The notes under the pieces were generated by a model. That model made no database searches. It saw only the letters and a list, made by a program, of their open reading frames with translations, and was not told the origin of the DNA. The position numbers and the translations under genes were made by a program. DNA of 64,000 bases from Siphonodentalium dalli (lineage: Eukaryota; Mollusca; Scaphopoda; Gadilida; Siphonodentaliidae), in NCBI GenBank assembly GCA_032622095.1, contig CP136061.1, forward strand, positions 65,043,127-65,107,126, written 5' to 3'. This document shows, piece by piece, positions 10,942 to 24,003 of the stretch (the stretch's first letter is position 1; the number at the start of each line of letters is the position of its first letter).

Positions 10942-11599
10942 TGTCAGTATATTTGAAGGCAGTACCGGTACTAACAGCAGTACCAATCCTGGTCAAGTGG
11001 TCCTGACAATGTGCTATGATGTTAGGGCAAACCGATGCCATAAAGAAAAAGTGCCGTTAGTTTTTCTAAAGTTTTCATTTTTGCAGGGTTCGGAAAATCT
11101 GAGAATATCCAGGAAAAGTAATGCGTTTCAAAAAAATTAATATTGCAATATATGTTAATACTGGTTGTTTTAGTTGATAGGAAATCAACTATAATCCAGA
11201 TGGCTAATTTTTTCCAAAATATATATGTTCTTGAATGTTTCATACAGAGACTGGCTTTTTCTCAAATCACTCGGATAAGCCAAACAGTGCGAAAATTACA
11301 ACTTTAGAAACAAAATAAAGGCACTTTTTCATAACGGCATCAGTTTTCCCTACCAGCATCATAGCAATCCAGCAGGACCAACCAACATACTTACCACAGA
11401 TTGTCAGAATGCGTCATAATGCACAACTAAGAGATCAAGTTATTCCTCTTCAATTGAGAATAATAAACTGGCAGTACAGACCCGATCAAAAATAAGCACA
11501 TAACACATGTTGATACCTTGACAAGCAACAACTCACAGTTTATACAACCAGATAAGTTGATAATACAATGTTTTGGAGCTTCCTCTTTCAAATGGTATA

Positions 11600-11798
11600 C
11601 AGTAATGCCTGAAATATATGACCTTTTAACCACAGCAGAATTAAGGGAAATTTTTCAGGATTTAGTCAGAAATATGGCTTGTTGCCATTCATCGGAAAGC
11701 TTTCTGATGAATGGCAGCAAGCTATATTTCCAACTAAATCCTGAAAAATTTCCCATAATTCTGCTGTGTTAAGGAGTCGATTATTTAGGGCATTACTG
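11600..11798. mobile_element. Family-1 complete palindromic element
   Basis: CAGTAATGCCT...GGGCATTACTG is flanked by TA on both sides. The two arms meet at TCATCGGAAAGCTTTCTGATGA around 11690-11711. Confidence 0.85.
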
Positions 11799-12399
11799 TA
11801 CCTTCCAAGTAGGAAATATAAGCACCTGTTTTCCTGACGGAACATTCCATGATGAATTATTTAAATCTATCACTAATTTAACGAGGACAAATCACAGGTA
11901 GAAAATGATGAATCATCTTAATAATTCCAAAAGTTCGACATGTAGTCCAATACTCCACATAGACCAAGGTGTGCTTATCTAATAATTCCTGTGTGACATC
12001 AAGTGTAAATATGGCTCTATCAACATCCTTTAGTGTCCAATGATAGCATCTACAAATAACATAACGGCCAGTTAGGACAGGCGTCTTACAGGGGTCCAAC
12101 TCGTAAAACATGGACCTGGACAGATATGTGTCAGACCTATAGCGGATTAGCATATGGTACTGGGTACACTCTCATTTAACTCAATGACATGTATATGATA
12201 TACTGGCTGCAATTCGATATCCTTTATAGATATGGTTATTATAGGGGCAAGAGAAGCCTCTGTTTGCATAATTATCAAGTGATAAAAAGACAGAGGTTGG
12301 CTGATGTATTGTAGTTTTTGAGGGAAGTATTTTCAATGAAAAAGCTGTATAGAAAATGAAATTGAGCCAATTATACTTTGAAAAGAATGCATGATTAGA

Positions 12400-12472
12400 T
12401 ACCTTTACTTTTTAGATTTTTGGATACCTTTACTTTTTAGATTTTTAGATACCTTTACTTTTTAGATTTTTT
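12400..12472. repeat. Short tandem repeat, three copies
   Basis: Three ~27-base copies of GATACCTTTACTTTTTAGAT followed by a T-run. Confidence 0.85.
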
Positions 12473-13229
12473 TGAACAGTGAGTGTACAAATAGAAACAA
12501 ACCACAAGTGATTCACCAGAATCACCACACAAAGTCAAGGAAGACTGAAGAGAGATTTTTTAATCAAATAACAAACGAGAGGCCGATCACGATCGGCAGA
12601 TGTTTAACCCATACCTTGGCGATAGCGATTAGCTATAACTGATAATTGGTCAAAGATATGATCACAGTAATACATATATCAGTACCTAACTTAAAATCAA
12701 AAGGTCAAATAATTTGTCTAAAGAAGGGGTTAAAGTAATTGGGGTGGGGGAGGAGTCGTTTTAAATCTCATAACTCTGTCCCTATTCACACAAGGACCTC
12801 TCACTGTGAGATCCAATTGTTTAGCCATTAATAAATTTGACAGATAGGATAAACAATTATCCAGCCAGCAGGTTGTTCATCTTTACCTTCATACAACCAC
12901 CCCCTAGAGCTATGTAACATATGTCATCACTTAATTAATAACAGATTTTGCTTGGAATGACATCTATTAAAGGTATTCTCATACTCTGGATATTGGATGT
13001 TCACATGGCAATTTATTGATATCATTATATTACATGCAACTATTGCAATAAAATCTTCACATTTTCAATACAGGACATCACACCTTATTAATGGAATACA
13101 ACTAAAACAAATTAGTGTCAATGACAATTTTTTTTTTGAATTAAATAATTTTTTTATTATTATAAAAGTTTTTTAATATTTGTTTATGTTAAATTGAGCG
13201 AGGAAATTCAATCTAAAAAAATATGAAAA

Positions 13230-13500
13230 ATCCAAATTTCAAATTAAAAAAAAAAAAGAAGGGTCATAACTCCTATAAAATAAATCGGATCAAACCCATA
13301 TTCAAACTCGAACTGTATTTTGGGATGAGAAACCTATATACAAAATTTGGTTCCGATCAAATAGAAAATGTTAGAGTTATCGCATTATACCTAAAGTGTC
13401 TGACAGACAGACAGATATAGATGGACGGACAGACGAGTGGTCTATCCGGGCATTGACGCTATGTGTACCATACTATGGTATAGGCACACATAAAAAGTTT
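13230..13500 (+). repeat. Interspersed repeat with GACAGACAGA and inverted tail
   Basis: A segment of the form GGGTCATAACTCC...AAACCCATATTCAAACTCGA...TTTGGTTCCGATCA...GACAGACAGACAG ends with a short inverted repeat around CCATACTATGG. It is the same family as 14083-14603. Its style resembles common molluscan interspersed repeats. Confidence 0.75.
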
Positions 13501-14082
13501 TATCTCATGCAGAGTACAGGAAAAATACATCAAACCTGGTGTACCCCTTTAATTTTTCAATTCACATATGTAATCAATTGAAATCAATGTCGAAAAAGCT
13601 TTCCATTAATATATAGATAAAACAAACTAGACCTACAGTACTAAAAGTGTTATGAACAATTATTTTGTTCCCATAGACTGATACAGAGCTCTCAAGTTTT
13701 TAAAACTTTGAAAACCAAAGTTGTCTTCCCATGCAACCAACAAAATTCCAATGGTAATGCTATTAAACAATGAAACCAGATTATGCCTTTAAGATGAAAT
13801 TTAAATAACCATGCATATAAAATATAATAGTATAAACATTCCACCTATGATATGGCCAGATATACTTATAGAGTATAAAGTATATCTGATACAGCCAACA
13901 CATCTCCTAGCAGTTAATTAACTCAATACAAGAAAGAACCAACTTCATGGTATTGTAACAGGATACTATCTCTGTGTGAGAAGACAACTTCATAGCATCC
14001 TGAACCTGATTTATTAGATACTATCTAGACAGTGCCACCTGTGTATCTTTGATATATTTTAGCGATGAATAAAATAATAAAA

Positions 14083-14603
14083 GGGCCATAACTCCAGTAA
14101 AAAGTACCCAAATTCAAACTCGATCTGTATTTTGAGTTGAGAAACTCACATACAAAATTTGGTTCCTATCAGTTGAAAAATTGTTGAATTATCGAAGCAT
14201 TCATGAATTCTATGTCAAAGGGCCATAACTCCATTAAAAAATATCGAATCAAACCCATATTCGAACTCGATATGTATTTTGGGTTGAGCAACTCACATAC
14301 CAAATTTGGTTATGGTCAGATAATTTCTTTTTGAGTTATGGCAGCATGCATAAATTCTAAGTTGAAAAAGGGCCATAACTCCGTAAAAAAACTCGGATCA
14401 AACCCATATTCGAACTCGATCTGTATTTGGTGCTGAGAAATTCATAAACAAAATTTGGTTCCGATCAGATAGAAAATATTTCAGTTATCGCACCATGCGT
14501 AAAGTGTCTACAGACAGACAGACAGACAGACAGACGGACTAACGATGAGTGGTCAATCCGGGCAACGACACTATGTTTACCATACTATGGTATGGGTAAA
14601 CAT
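14083..14603 (+). repeat. Three tandem units of the GGGCCATAACTCC repeat with GACAGACAGA tail
   Basis: Units starting near 14083, 14218 and 14370 each contain GGGCCATAACTCC, AACCCATATTCGAACTCGAT-like and AAATTTGGTT blocks. They are followed by a (GACA)n/GGAC run and an inverted CCATACTATGGTATGG tail. Confidence 0.8.
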
Positions 14604-14832
14604 AAAAAGTCATAGGGTCGACAGAGCTATAAATGTCTTTATGGACTGATAAGGTGACAGATAAGACTGATGATGATAATTAATAGTTATTAAATATACA
14701 CAGGTTAGCCAGACAAGAAAGAAACAAAAACATGTTACAAAGTGAAAAGTCATGTTAGATGTGAATGTACAGTAAAAAGTGAATGAATTGACTATGTGTG
14801 ATAACATATCAGGTATGGGTACGTTGGATTAA

Positions 14833-15040
14833 CCCTTCCATGACTGGAGCTTCCAGAAATTTTGTGAAAACCCTGTGCCAATGCATTCTTTTATATATGA
14901 GAGTCTCCCATAGGGAGCCTCATATATTAGAGAATGCATTGACCTAACAATATTACCATGACCTTGTGAGCCAGTGAATTCACTTATATATGTGAGGCTC
15001 CCTACGGGAGACTCACTCGCATATATATGAGAATGCACTG
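14833..15040. mobile_element. Family-2 double-hairpin element, right end truncated
   Basis: TTAA at 14829-14832 is followed by CCCTTCCATGACTGGAGC, two hairpins (14878-14945, 14970-15038) and the linker CCTAACAATATTACCATGAC. The right outer arm is missing. Confidence 0.8.
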
Positions 15041-15340
15041 TGTCATCTGCTTAGTGAACATTCAGACAACCACGATTCATTTGTTAGTAGAGAAATCAGG
15101 CCCGACAAAATCATGGATAGTTTGTTCACATGATTGCGATGTTGTCGCAGATGAGGATATCATGGATTGTTGTTAAGCCATGGTTAACCACGCGATTGAC
15201 TATCCTACAATCTTTCCATCTACGATTTTTACATGCACATGACTGTGATTCTGTCGCAAGTGTGGTAAAATTACCAGTTACTACCCACGATGAAAAACTT
15301 TCCACTTACGATTGAATGATGGTCAACTGACCGTTCACTT

Positions 15341-15422
15341 ACACTGAACACCCAATGAATAATAGACTATTCCAATATATAATGTGATAACTGATGGGAG
15401 AATCAATTTAGTAAAGAAAGGG
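15341..15422 (-). mobile_element. Family-4 half element (inverted)
   Basis: The complement of the family-4 left arm is present, ending TAGTAAAGAAAGGG before TTAA at 15423-15426. Confidence 0.7.
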
Positions 15423-15483
15423 TTAAACTTAAAGGCTTACATAATATTTGGAAACTTTTTTTGCAAAATTATCATTTACATCA

Positions 15484-15914
15484 TTAGTTAAAAGTTATAC
15501 TTATTGATGGGTGGTTCATGCAGGCCTGAGGCCCTTTGCTGAACTCATTATCGGAACATTCCATCCATATAGACTGTATTGGACCTGTATATGAAACAGT
15601 CAACGAAGACAAAACGTCTCGAAAACAGGACAATTTTGCCAAATTAACATCCATCATCCTCGACATAGACACGAGACTAAAAAGATAGACAAGACAATGT
15701 ACACTAAGCCTGCCAAAATGCCAAGTGGATCTGATAGACCAAAGTGGATCAGAGATACCAGGAATACCTGAGTCTGCCTTACAAATGAGGGGCGCATCTC
15801 AAAGTAATCATGTGGGTGTCGGACCAGTAATCCATCGTGTGTTAGCATGATCCCATATGTACCGTAACCAAACGCGTAAACATGCCACAGACCCAACACA
15901 GTAAGCTCAGTCAA
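15484..15914 (-). other. Unrecognised coding-like stretch, two overlapping frames
   Basis: Two minus-strand ORFs in neighbouring frames overlap: 15654-15914 (86 codons, hydrophobic end with LAGLVYIVLSIFLVSCLC) and 15484-15672. The first looks like a membrane segment. I do not recognise a family. It may be a decayed exon with a frameshift or chance. Confidence 0.15.
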
Positions 15915-17619
15915 TTTGTGTCAATATTTGACTGCCCATTATAGCACCACTCCAGTACAATGCACTGGATGAGGGGAGCCCACTCGATTAAATTAGGAGA
16001 AATCCGCCACATCATTAGCGACAATGTGGTGACTAAAGATACATACTCGTGGCACGAGGTTCCCTTATTGGGTTACAAACTGATTGATTTCTAACAGTTT
16101 GCAAACAGATTGATATAAAATCTATGGAATCCAGTTATTGAATCGGGTCATCTAATACACATAGACAGACGTTTTATTGATCTAATCAAAATTCTGAATC
16201 ACACTAATGCCTCTGACTCAACTTTGTGCTTACAATACAGCCAACCCACAAATAGAGGATTTGAAAGAGTAGAACTGGTAGATACTTTTACTCATATCTT
16301 TTATTCATGCACCCCCTCATAGTCCTCAGTTCATTGAGGCTATGAGGTATACTGTAGATGTAAATATGACCTATATATATATTACCAAGGTTTGTTAGAA
16401 CAATCAGAAGTATAGAAAAATTAAAAAGATTTTAGTTTTAGGGGCAATGGAAGCACTGAAAGGTATTTATAAAGGAATACAATCTTCAGAAGGGAAACTT
16501 TACCCAATGAAAAGTATACATATGTATAGGCATCAGTGATGTGCAAGGGTTTCCATGCTCTGCCACTTTTGCCAGGCTTTCTGTAATTTTGTAATTCCAT
16601 AATCTTATGTCACATGTCCAAGAACCCAATGAGAAATCCCTGGGATAGAATTTAATTTTGAACCATTTCAGACTTTCAAACCGGCCCTTCCTTTTTAGAT
16701 AGTCTCCAACAAACATATAATGATTCTGACAAGTGATTGAGAATAATTCCTATGTACATTAACATTTTTTTTTAAATAAATCAAACCAGGATTCAAGAAC
16801 TTAATTTTCTGCAGAAATATCAAATTTCAAATAATTTTGTAAACTTGATAAAAACAGAGAAAAAAAAACAAGGATTTAACAGCTATAGGATGTTTACATA
16901 AAAATACATCAGAGCAGAAAATCAAAATAGCGCAGACTAGAACAAATGAAGCCAGCAAAGATAATGATATCCCTTCCGAAGCCACAATAACACTATGATA
17001 ATGGATTAGAGAAGGAGTAATTTGGCGTCTACACAATGATGAAGCATTGCAGCTATTGGGCACAAACACTACTTTCAATTTTTTTGTTTGAAATTGCATA
17101 CAACATCTGCAGTTTTATGTTTCCCAGTTGGCGGCTCATTGAGTCTGGCTTCAAACAGGAAAATTTTATAGAATGTAATGGTCTGTGACTAGATCAATAA
17201 TGGAAATGGCACAAATTTAGGATTTAGTCTGCCGGAATGTTAGTGTCATATTCCATTGCATTATACATCCATAGATTTTTTGTGACTTGTGTTTGTGCAT
17301 GTATAAACCAGAACCATAATTGTAGAGGCATTTGATTAATTTTCAAATTCCACACCCCCCTCAAAATAGTGAAGCATATATATAATATCTTTGAGGAATT
17401 TAAAATAGCTAAACAAAACAATACATACCAGTTTCCTTCAACTAAATAAAGCTTGTGATGCAAACTAACAAATATCACAAGCAGGTTTAATCAAAGGGAA
17501 CTTTAACTAGTGCATGGGGTCAGGAAAAGCAGACAAAGTAAACCATTGACTATCAATGCAGCAGGTTACATAAGGTAATGTGAACTAAGATGGAGAAACT
17601 GGAGGACATACATGGGTTC

Positions 17620-17772
17620 CAGCCAACTCCCTGCCCTCGACTGACACCGCGAACATTTTCTTTCTTTATACCAATCAATATAATCATACATTATATTATG
17701 TTTCTATTATAATCGTAAATTGTTCTGCCAGAAAGCGTGTCATGATGGACAAAATAAACTATCTTATCTTAT
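17620..17772 (+). repeat. Possible LINE 3' end fragment
   Basis: TGTCATGATGGACAAAATAA is followed by a short ACTATCTTATCTTATC repeat, the kind of simple-repeat tail seen at the 3' ends of CR1/RTE-like elements. There is no coding part. Confidence 0.3.
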
Positions 17773-19217
17773 CAACACCTGCAGAAATGGTTTGATTTTA
17801 ATTGGGGGGGGGGAAGCATTTACAATCACAGTGTCAACCTTACCTTTCAGTGCCAACACCACCCTTGAAGGTGAACCGAAGGGGATATGAAATAAAATTT
17901 ACTTAGAAAGCTAATTTCACCTTGAAAGCCTGGATTGGGTTTCATAAGACCAGAAGTTATTCACAAGATTAATTCCCCAGTCCTAGTATCAAGCCCAGTA
18001 AAATATGCCTGTTCACGAATACACACAGGAGCCTATCTTTGAAATAATATTATGAAGGAAGAATCGTGATGAGTTTCATTGGAACCTGGCAGATATCAAT
18101 GACTCAAATGAACCAAAATTATTACTCAACATTCAATACAGATTAAAAGGCAAAAATAACATTAGAAATCAAGTGCATTCAGATAAACTTACAAAATCTA
18201 TAGTGTGAAGTTACGCCAATTAAAAAAACATACTTACATTTGAGAAAGTGATAATATCCCAAAGGCCGAACTAATTGATTTCCTAAGCTTACATAACCAA
18301 ACCCACCTATCTGAGATGTTTAGTTTGGCCAGTTAACTCAATGATGTGAATGTTTGTGTAATGTCTGCCTGTAGTAAGCATTGAATGAACTGATTGAACT
18401 CCAAGCAGCACTCCATATGGTACACAATACACGAGAAGAATGGTGGGGTATGAAGCTGCATTATCTATGGCTATATCTACCAATGGTCTGTGACGGCTCC
18501 GAATAACAATAACACTTGTCACCCCAAGTGCAGTCTGGCCCAAAATGCCAGTCTATAATGAATGGAGAAACTTGACATGATATAAGAGCTTAGTGGATTT
18601 CATTTCCGAATCTTAGATGAAATCTTGAAAATTGATTATTCTTGGATTATTATGCCTCAGATATCGTCAAATGACATTAATCAAAATTGGCCCCATAGAT
18701 AAACATCATACCATATTAGGTCTATATTTTAGCCTATTTTTCTCCTTTTCATTCCAACATTTCTAGACATTTACACTTAGTGACACTTAGAAACAGGGAA
18801 TAAAGCATGACCCTTGATAATTGAGAATTCATTCTGCAAGCCATATTTTTTAAAACAACCACTTCCTATTAAGCGTCTGCAACTGGTGAGTGACATTGCT
18901 GTAGATGAGAGGTGACATGTTAGGGGTATAACAAGAGTTCATTGGTCTATCTTTAAGGAAATCTAGAAAACTGATCAGTGTTTCTAAATGATTAAAAAAT
19001 TTGAAACAGATGAAAACAGCAGCGATTTTTTTTACATATCAGGGGACAATGTTGTTCAGAGGAATTAACTCAAGCATACTTCCATATAATTTATATCTAT
19101 TCTCTGCTGCATGAAGTTATTCCCGAAAAGAAATTATTTATAAAATATAATTATTCTACTCTAATTGGCTCAAACAAGTTATGATTTCATGGAAAAACTT
19201 GAGGGGCTCTGATCCTT

Positions 19218-19612
19218 AACCCTTTCTGTGCTAAAGCAGCATTAATGATTAGTTATCCAATAGAAAATGTTCAGATAATAAGTTTAAACATTTCTATCCT
19301 AAATAATCATTGATGAGTAGTTGTCACATAGGAAATGTTCAGATAATAAGTTTAACCCTTTCTATACTAAAGAATCATTTATGAGTAGTTATCCCTTAGA
19401 AAATATTCAGATGGTAAGTTCAACAAATGACCGTAGAACTTATTATCTAAACATTTCCCCTGAATAAATTGGGCTCCTTCTGCACTTTTAGTTATCTGTT
19501 GTCTACTTTATCACCTTAGCATCCCTCCAAATGAACAATAGACTGGTCCAGTGGATACTTATACACATGTATAACTGAATGGAAGAATCTATTTGTAAAA
19601 AAAAAAGGGTTC
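19218..19612. mobile_element. Family-4 element with its left arm amplified in tandem
   Basis: Starting at CCCTTTCTGTGCTAAAG (after TTAA), the arm with AGAAAATGTTCAGATAATAAG is repeated three times at ~78-base spacing (19218-19430). It is followed by the central inverted part and a right arm near AGGGTT at 19612. Confidence 0.7.
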
Positions 19613-20590
19613 GGTCTGTCGTTATTGGTCAAAGAGAAATAGATGAAGAAACATGAAAAGCAAGGTAACTGTAAAACTCACTTTTAGAATTCAACTATCC
19701 TAAAGGGAAAATCCAGCTAAACTCACTTTTAGAATTATTAAACTATCCTTTAGGGAAATTCCAGATATTACAGTCATATGAATACTTATACAGGCAATAT
19801 AGAGAGGAAAATGTCAAACATAAACCTATCTATGAAATCATCCAGGTTATATTAAACTACAAGATATATCCACAATGAGAATATTATTTGCTCACGAATC
19901 ACTTCAGCTACAACTCAATGTCTTGGGATGTTCTTCCAAACTGATATACATCCCTAAACATTGTTCTGACTAAATACAAGGATGACAGGAATATAATGGG
20001 AAGTATTGAAGCATATATCAGAAATGTCATGTTGAGAATGGTTCAATAAGTCACTTTAACTGGGAGACACAAGAAGCTAATGGTGTGAGATGGGCAGAGA
20101 ATAATGTAGGTCTGTGCTGAACACAAACAGTGGATTGTCTGAGCACTGTCAGTGGTCTCCATTAGGAGGCTGGACACTTGTAGGTCTCAAGTCATTAAAC
20201 CAGCACCCAGCATGGAGAAGTAGCAACACCACAGCATGAGGTCCCTCCACTTTAACAGTATCAAGTATCCTCACACACTGCATGGGTTTATGCTACCAAA
20301 GCAAGGCCATTATAGGATCATCATAGGCCAGGTGGGTCACAGCATTTAAAGCCAAGGCACTGTGGGGAATGTGGGACTACATGGATAAAGACTATGATAA
20401 TTAATTAGGCATGCCATTATGAGGATTGTGTGTGGAAAAAAAAAAATGAAAAAAAATAAGGAGGAATGGTAACATTGAATTACATGGTCATAAAGTTAAC
20501 TGGAGTGTTAGTTACTGTCCAATTGGTGTGGCAGGATTCATTTTAATATAGATCTATTGGTTCAAAGTGTGGCCCCAACTCATCTATAAA

Positions 20591-20822
20591 CAAGCCTTGA
20601 AATAGTGTGCCTGTCATTTGCAGAATGAGGTCCCCAGAGGGTGAATTTAGTGATGCTACCCCGCATAGCGGGCTAGCATCACCAAATTCACCCTCTGGGG
20701 ACCTCATTCTGCTTACACCTCAGCAGAATGAGGTTCTTAGAGGGTGAATTTGATGATGCTAGCCCACTGATGCATCTGGGAACCTCATTCTGCAAATGAC
20801 AGGCACACTATTTCAAGGCTTG
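20591..20822. mobile_element. Family-3 hAT-like MITE with 8-base target duplication
   Basis: The 232-base element starts CAAGCCTTGAAATAGTGTGC and ends with the exact complement. It is flanked on both sides by TCTATAAA (20583-20590 and 20823-20830). An 8-base duplication is the hAT signature. Inside are two hairpins made from GAATGAGGTCCCCAGAGGGT-type arms. Confidence 0.88.
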
Positions 20823-21965
20823 TCTATAAATCAGCCTTAAATCTTGTAGTGCTGGGAACAATGTAAACAATACAAGTATAGCCAGAAGGGTCCACAACGG
20901 AAATAAGCCAAGTTTTGGCTTTCATGTGTCATCCTAGATCATGCCATGAATCTCTGCTTAGACCAACGCCCATAGAGATCATATTCCACCAGTTCAAAAC
21001 CTGTGAACTTTTTGAAGTTTTGACAGGGAACCTTATAAAGTCGAAAAAATAATGCTAGGAATATATTTCTTAGTTATTGTGTAAAAGGGTTAATGGTTGC
21101 CTTGCCAAAGAGATTGGAACACTATGGTAACCAAGCATGCATGAAAATGATCAGAAATCATAATTCAAGCAAACAGAGGGGCTGATCATATTTGAAGAAC
21201 TTCCAATGGAATGAATGATTAGAAATGATTGAAACTCTTTGGTTAAATGACCTCAATAGATAGATGTTATCAGATATCTTTGTAGGGAGGGTTAGAAAAA
21301 GAAATGTGTAAGATATTTACTCTGCAGGATCTAAAACATATAAACAAATGAGTCTCATGATCTGAGGTCAAAAAGATATGCGTTCTTAATGAAAATACAT
21401 ACAAGATATGAGATCTCAGAGAAGCAACAAAGTAAATTTAGTTTTAAAAAGTTGTAGGAATCACCTGTGTCACTGTAGAAAGTAACGTATGCCTATGGTC
21501 CAAAAAACGTTTGATTGGGGCTGTACAAAGACATGATTTATATTGAAGAAAGAGTGCCATTTTGATTTATACATTATTAATTTTTTAGGGTTGTACCCAC
21601 CTTAACCTTGCCCTTCAGAGAAGGGGCGGGGTCATGCAGAGGCAAGGGAAAAATTATAATTCACCTCAGTCAATGACTCCAGAACTTGTGGTGACGAGTA
21701 TAAAATACAGATGAACCAGTAGTGAACAAGGACATGAGATTGAACTTCTTTTTGCAAAGGATACCACTGACTTGGAATATTCTTCCTGATTTGTTGTTCA
21801 AGTCGACCAAATGAAAGATGCATGAAAAGTTATCCCAAATTCATCATTGAATAAAAGTCATTGCGACATTCATATTTATGATTTTATTATTATATGTGTA
21901 CAAACAATTTTATTGTTTTATATTGAGTATAAATTTTAATGTGCCATCCAAGATTGGTTCCCCCA

Positions 21966-21985
21966 CCCCCCCCCCCCCCCCCCCC
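21966..21985 (+). repeat. Poly(C) run
   Basis: An interrupted C homopolymer of about 20. It is one of at least ten long C or G runs in the window. Confidence 0.9.
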
Positions 21986-23760
21986 TGCTGCCATTTCTTA
22001 CTTCCGGCGTCCCTTGTGGATTCTTCATGCATCCAGGGAAACCATGCCGGGTCTGCTCCCTCTAGTAACAAGTCAAATGACTTCATGGACATATCGTAAT
22101 ATTGATAATGAAATAACATGTCGCGACTACATCATGATATTTGTTCAGAACACTCAATCATAAGTCTGGGTTTACATTTGGAAAATGAACCACGATCATC
22201 CTGAAACGATCAATACTCGGATATGTAATCTGGCGAGTGGAAGAAAATTTAATTTAAAAGCTCAAGCGAGCGCAATCATGTTTCAGTTGGAGCTAACAAA
22301 CGTTGACGCCAGCAGGACACTCACGGAATTGAATGTCATGTTGGGATGACAAGATGTAACTGAGTAGCAAGGAATATTATTTTATTATAATGTGACAAAT
22401 ATAGTAACAATTTATGGGAATATATTTGTTATTATATATAGAACTTTTAGATAGATGTCTCCAGCCTGGTGCTCCGAACAAATGCGAGCCACAAACTGTT
22501 TCCAATTGATTGTATCTATTGTAATATTAAGTGTAAGTCAAGTAGACAAGAACTATAGTGTAGCATATGCTTATTTTCAATAATTAAAATAACTAAAAAA
22601 TGCAAATTTAAAAGATGGCACAGATTTATTTTATACGAAAAAGATTCCAAATAAAATTAATATTAATTGATAGACACGTTTCCGGACAGGGGTATTCGAT
22701 TCATATTTATTATTTCATACCCAGAAAACTTATAAATCATGTTGCGGAAGAGATAATCCATCTTTAACAGAAAATTTGCTTCCATGCTTTCAGAATGTGT
22801 AACTTCAATGTGAGCATGTTGGTACATGTGTCTATTGTGATTGGATTCCACATGGTTTCTTTAATGTTGAATCTAAATGCACTGAACATCTTATCATCAC
22901 AACCATAGAAGTGTCTACTCTTATACTCTGGTGTAGTCTGTTCAACCTTGTTATTGTGCTGGGGAAAGTATACTGTCACCCACCCCCTGCTCTCTGTACC
23001 GTCACCCAGCACAGCCAGAACTGTATAATGAAGTTAAACCTTTATATACTTGGTTATGGATGTGTGTGGATGATCTTGGCCAAGGTATATGATAAGGATA
23101 AGGAAATTCCAAGTTTTACAATCTACAAACCAAGCAATAATATGACAGGACAAAATGCTTGATGAGATAAACATCCTTCCAGTGTTGAGTAACTCCTTTA
23201 CATAGTTTACCTAACCTAAACAACCACAGGACAAGGCAGCAATATTACATAAAGTCGGGGAGTCAGCATTAACAAACTTACCGGAGTAGAAAGAGTTATG
23301 TTTACTGACATGTCATTGGAAGTCCATTATCACATCATTGCTAGAGAAGTTTCAAATACTTTCAAAGACTTTGAAAAAAAGCTATTTATGCAAAGCGTGG
23401 CAGGTTCCAACCACAGACATTGGGTATCCCAGTTGAAATGACCTAATTGTGTTCTATTTTATCAATACTGTGGACAAACCTATGAGATTATTTTTTTTAT
23501 TTATGAAATTTGGAAATCGATCATTCAAAATTAAGACTACAGAAACAGAACAAAGTGAAAATTGCAGGTCTTAGCGACTTTGAAGACATAGTGTCTGTTG
23601 AACAAAAGTTTCCCTATTTCCTGGCCAAAGAAATAAAGTTTTACAAAATGTCCCCCCCCCCCCCCCCGGAGACTGCATGGAACAGTTGGAAATATTTATA
23701 TTATGAATTTTATATTTCCTTTCATTAGTTGAGTAGAATCACAAGGTAGATATCACATAA

Positions 23761-24003
23761 CCCTTTCATGACGGGAGCAGCGCTGGTGCAGCATTAAAGA
23801 TCCTGTACCCGTGCATTCTCTTATATATGCGAGTCTCCCATAGGGAGCCTCGCATACATAAGAGAATGCATTGGTTTATACGGTCAATGTAAATATTGTT
23901 ATGCCAATGAATTCTCTTTTATATGAGGGAGCCTCGCATATATAAGAGAATTCATTGGCACAGGGTTTCAGTAAAATTTCAGGAAGCTCCTGTCATAGAG
24001 GGG
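23761..24003. mobile_element. Family-2 double-hairpin element
   Basis: CCCTTTCATGACGGGAGCAG...GGAAGCTCCTGTCATAGAGG is followed by TTAA at 24004-24007. Hairpins lie at about 23813-23875 and 23908-23960, and the second has lost part of its loop. The left flank reads ATAA. Confidence 0.85.

Noticed and set aside
11878-12153. 91-codon minus-strand ORF
   Set aside because: No recognisable family, no supported splice context and no NAV similarity; likely chance.
18307-18543. 78-codon minus-strand ORF with hydrophobic segments
   Set aside because: Looked like a possible exon, but no family, and acceptor and donor phases could not be tied to NAV or to 15484-15914.
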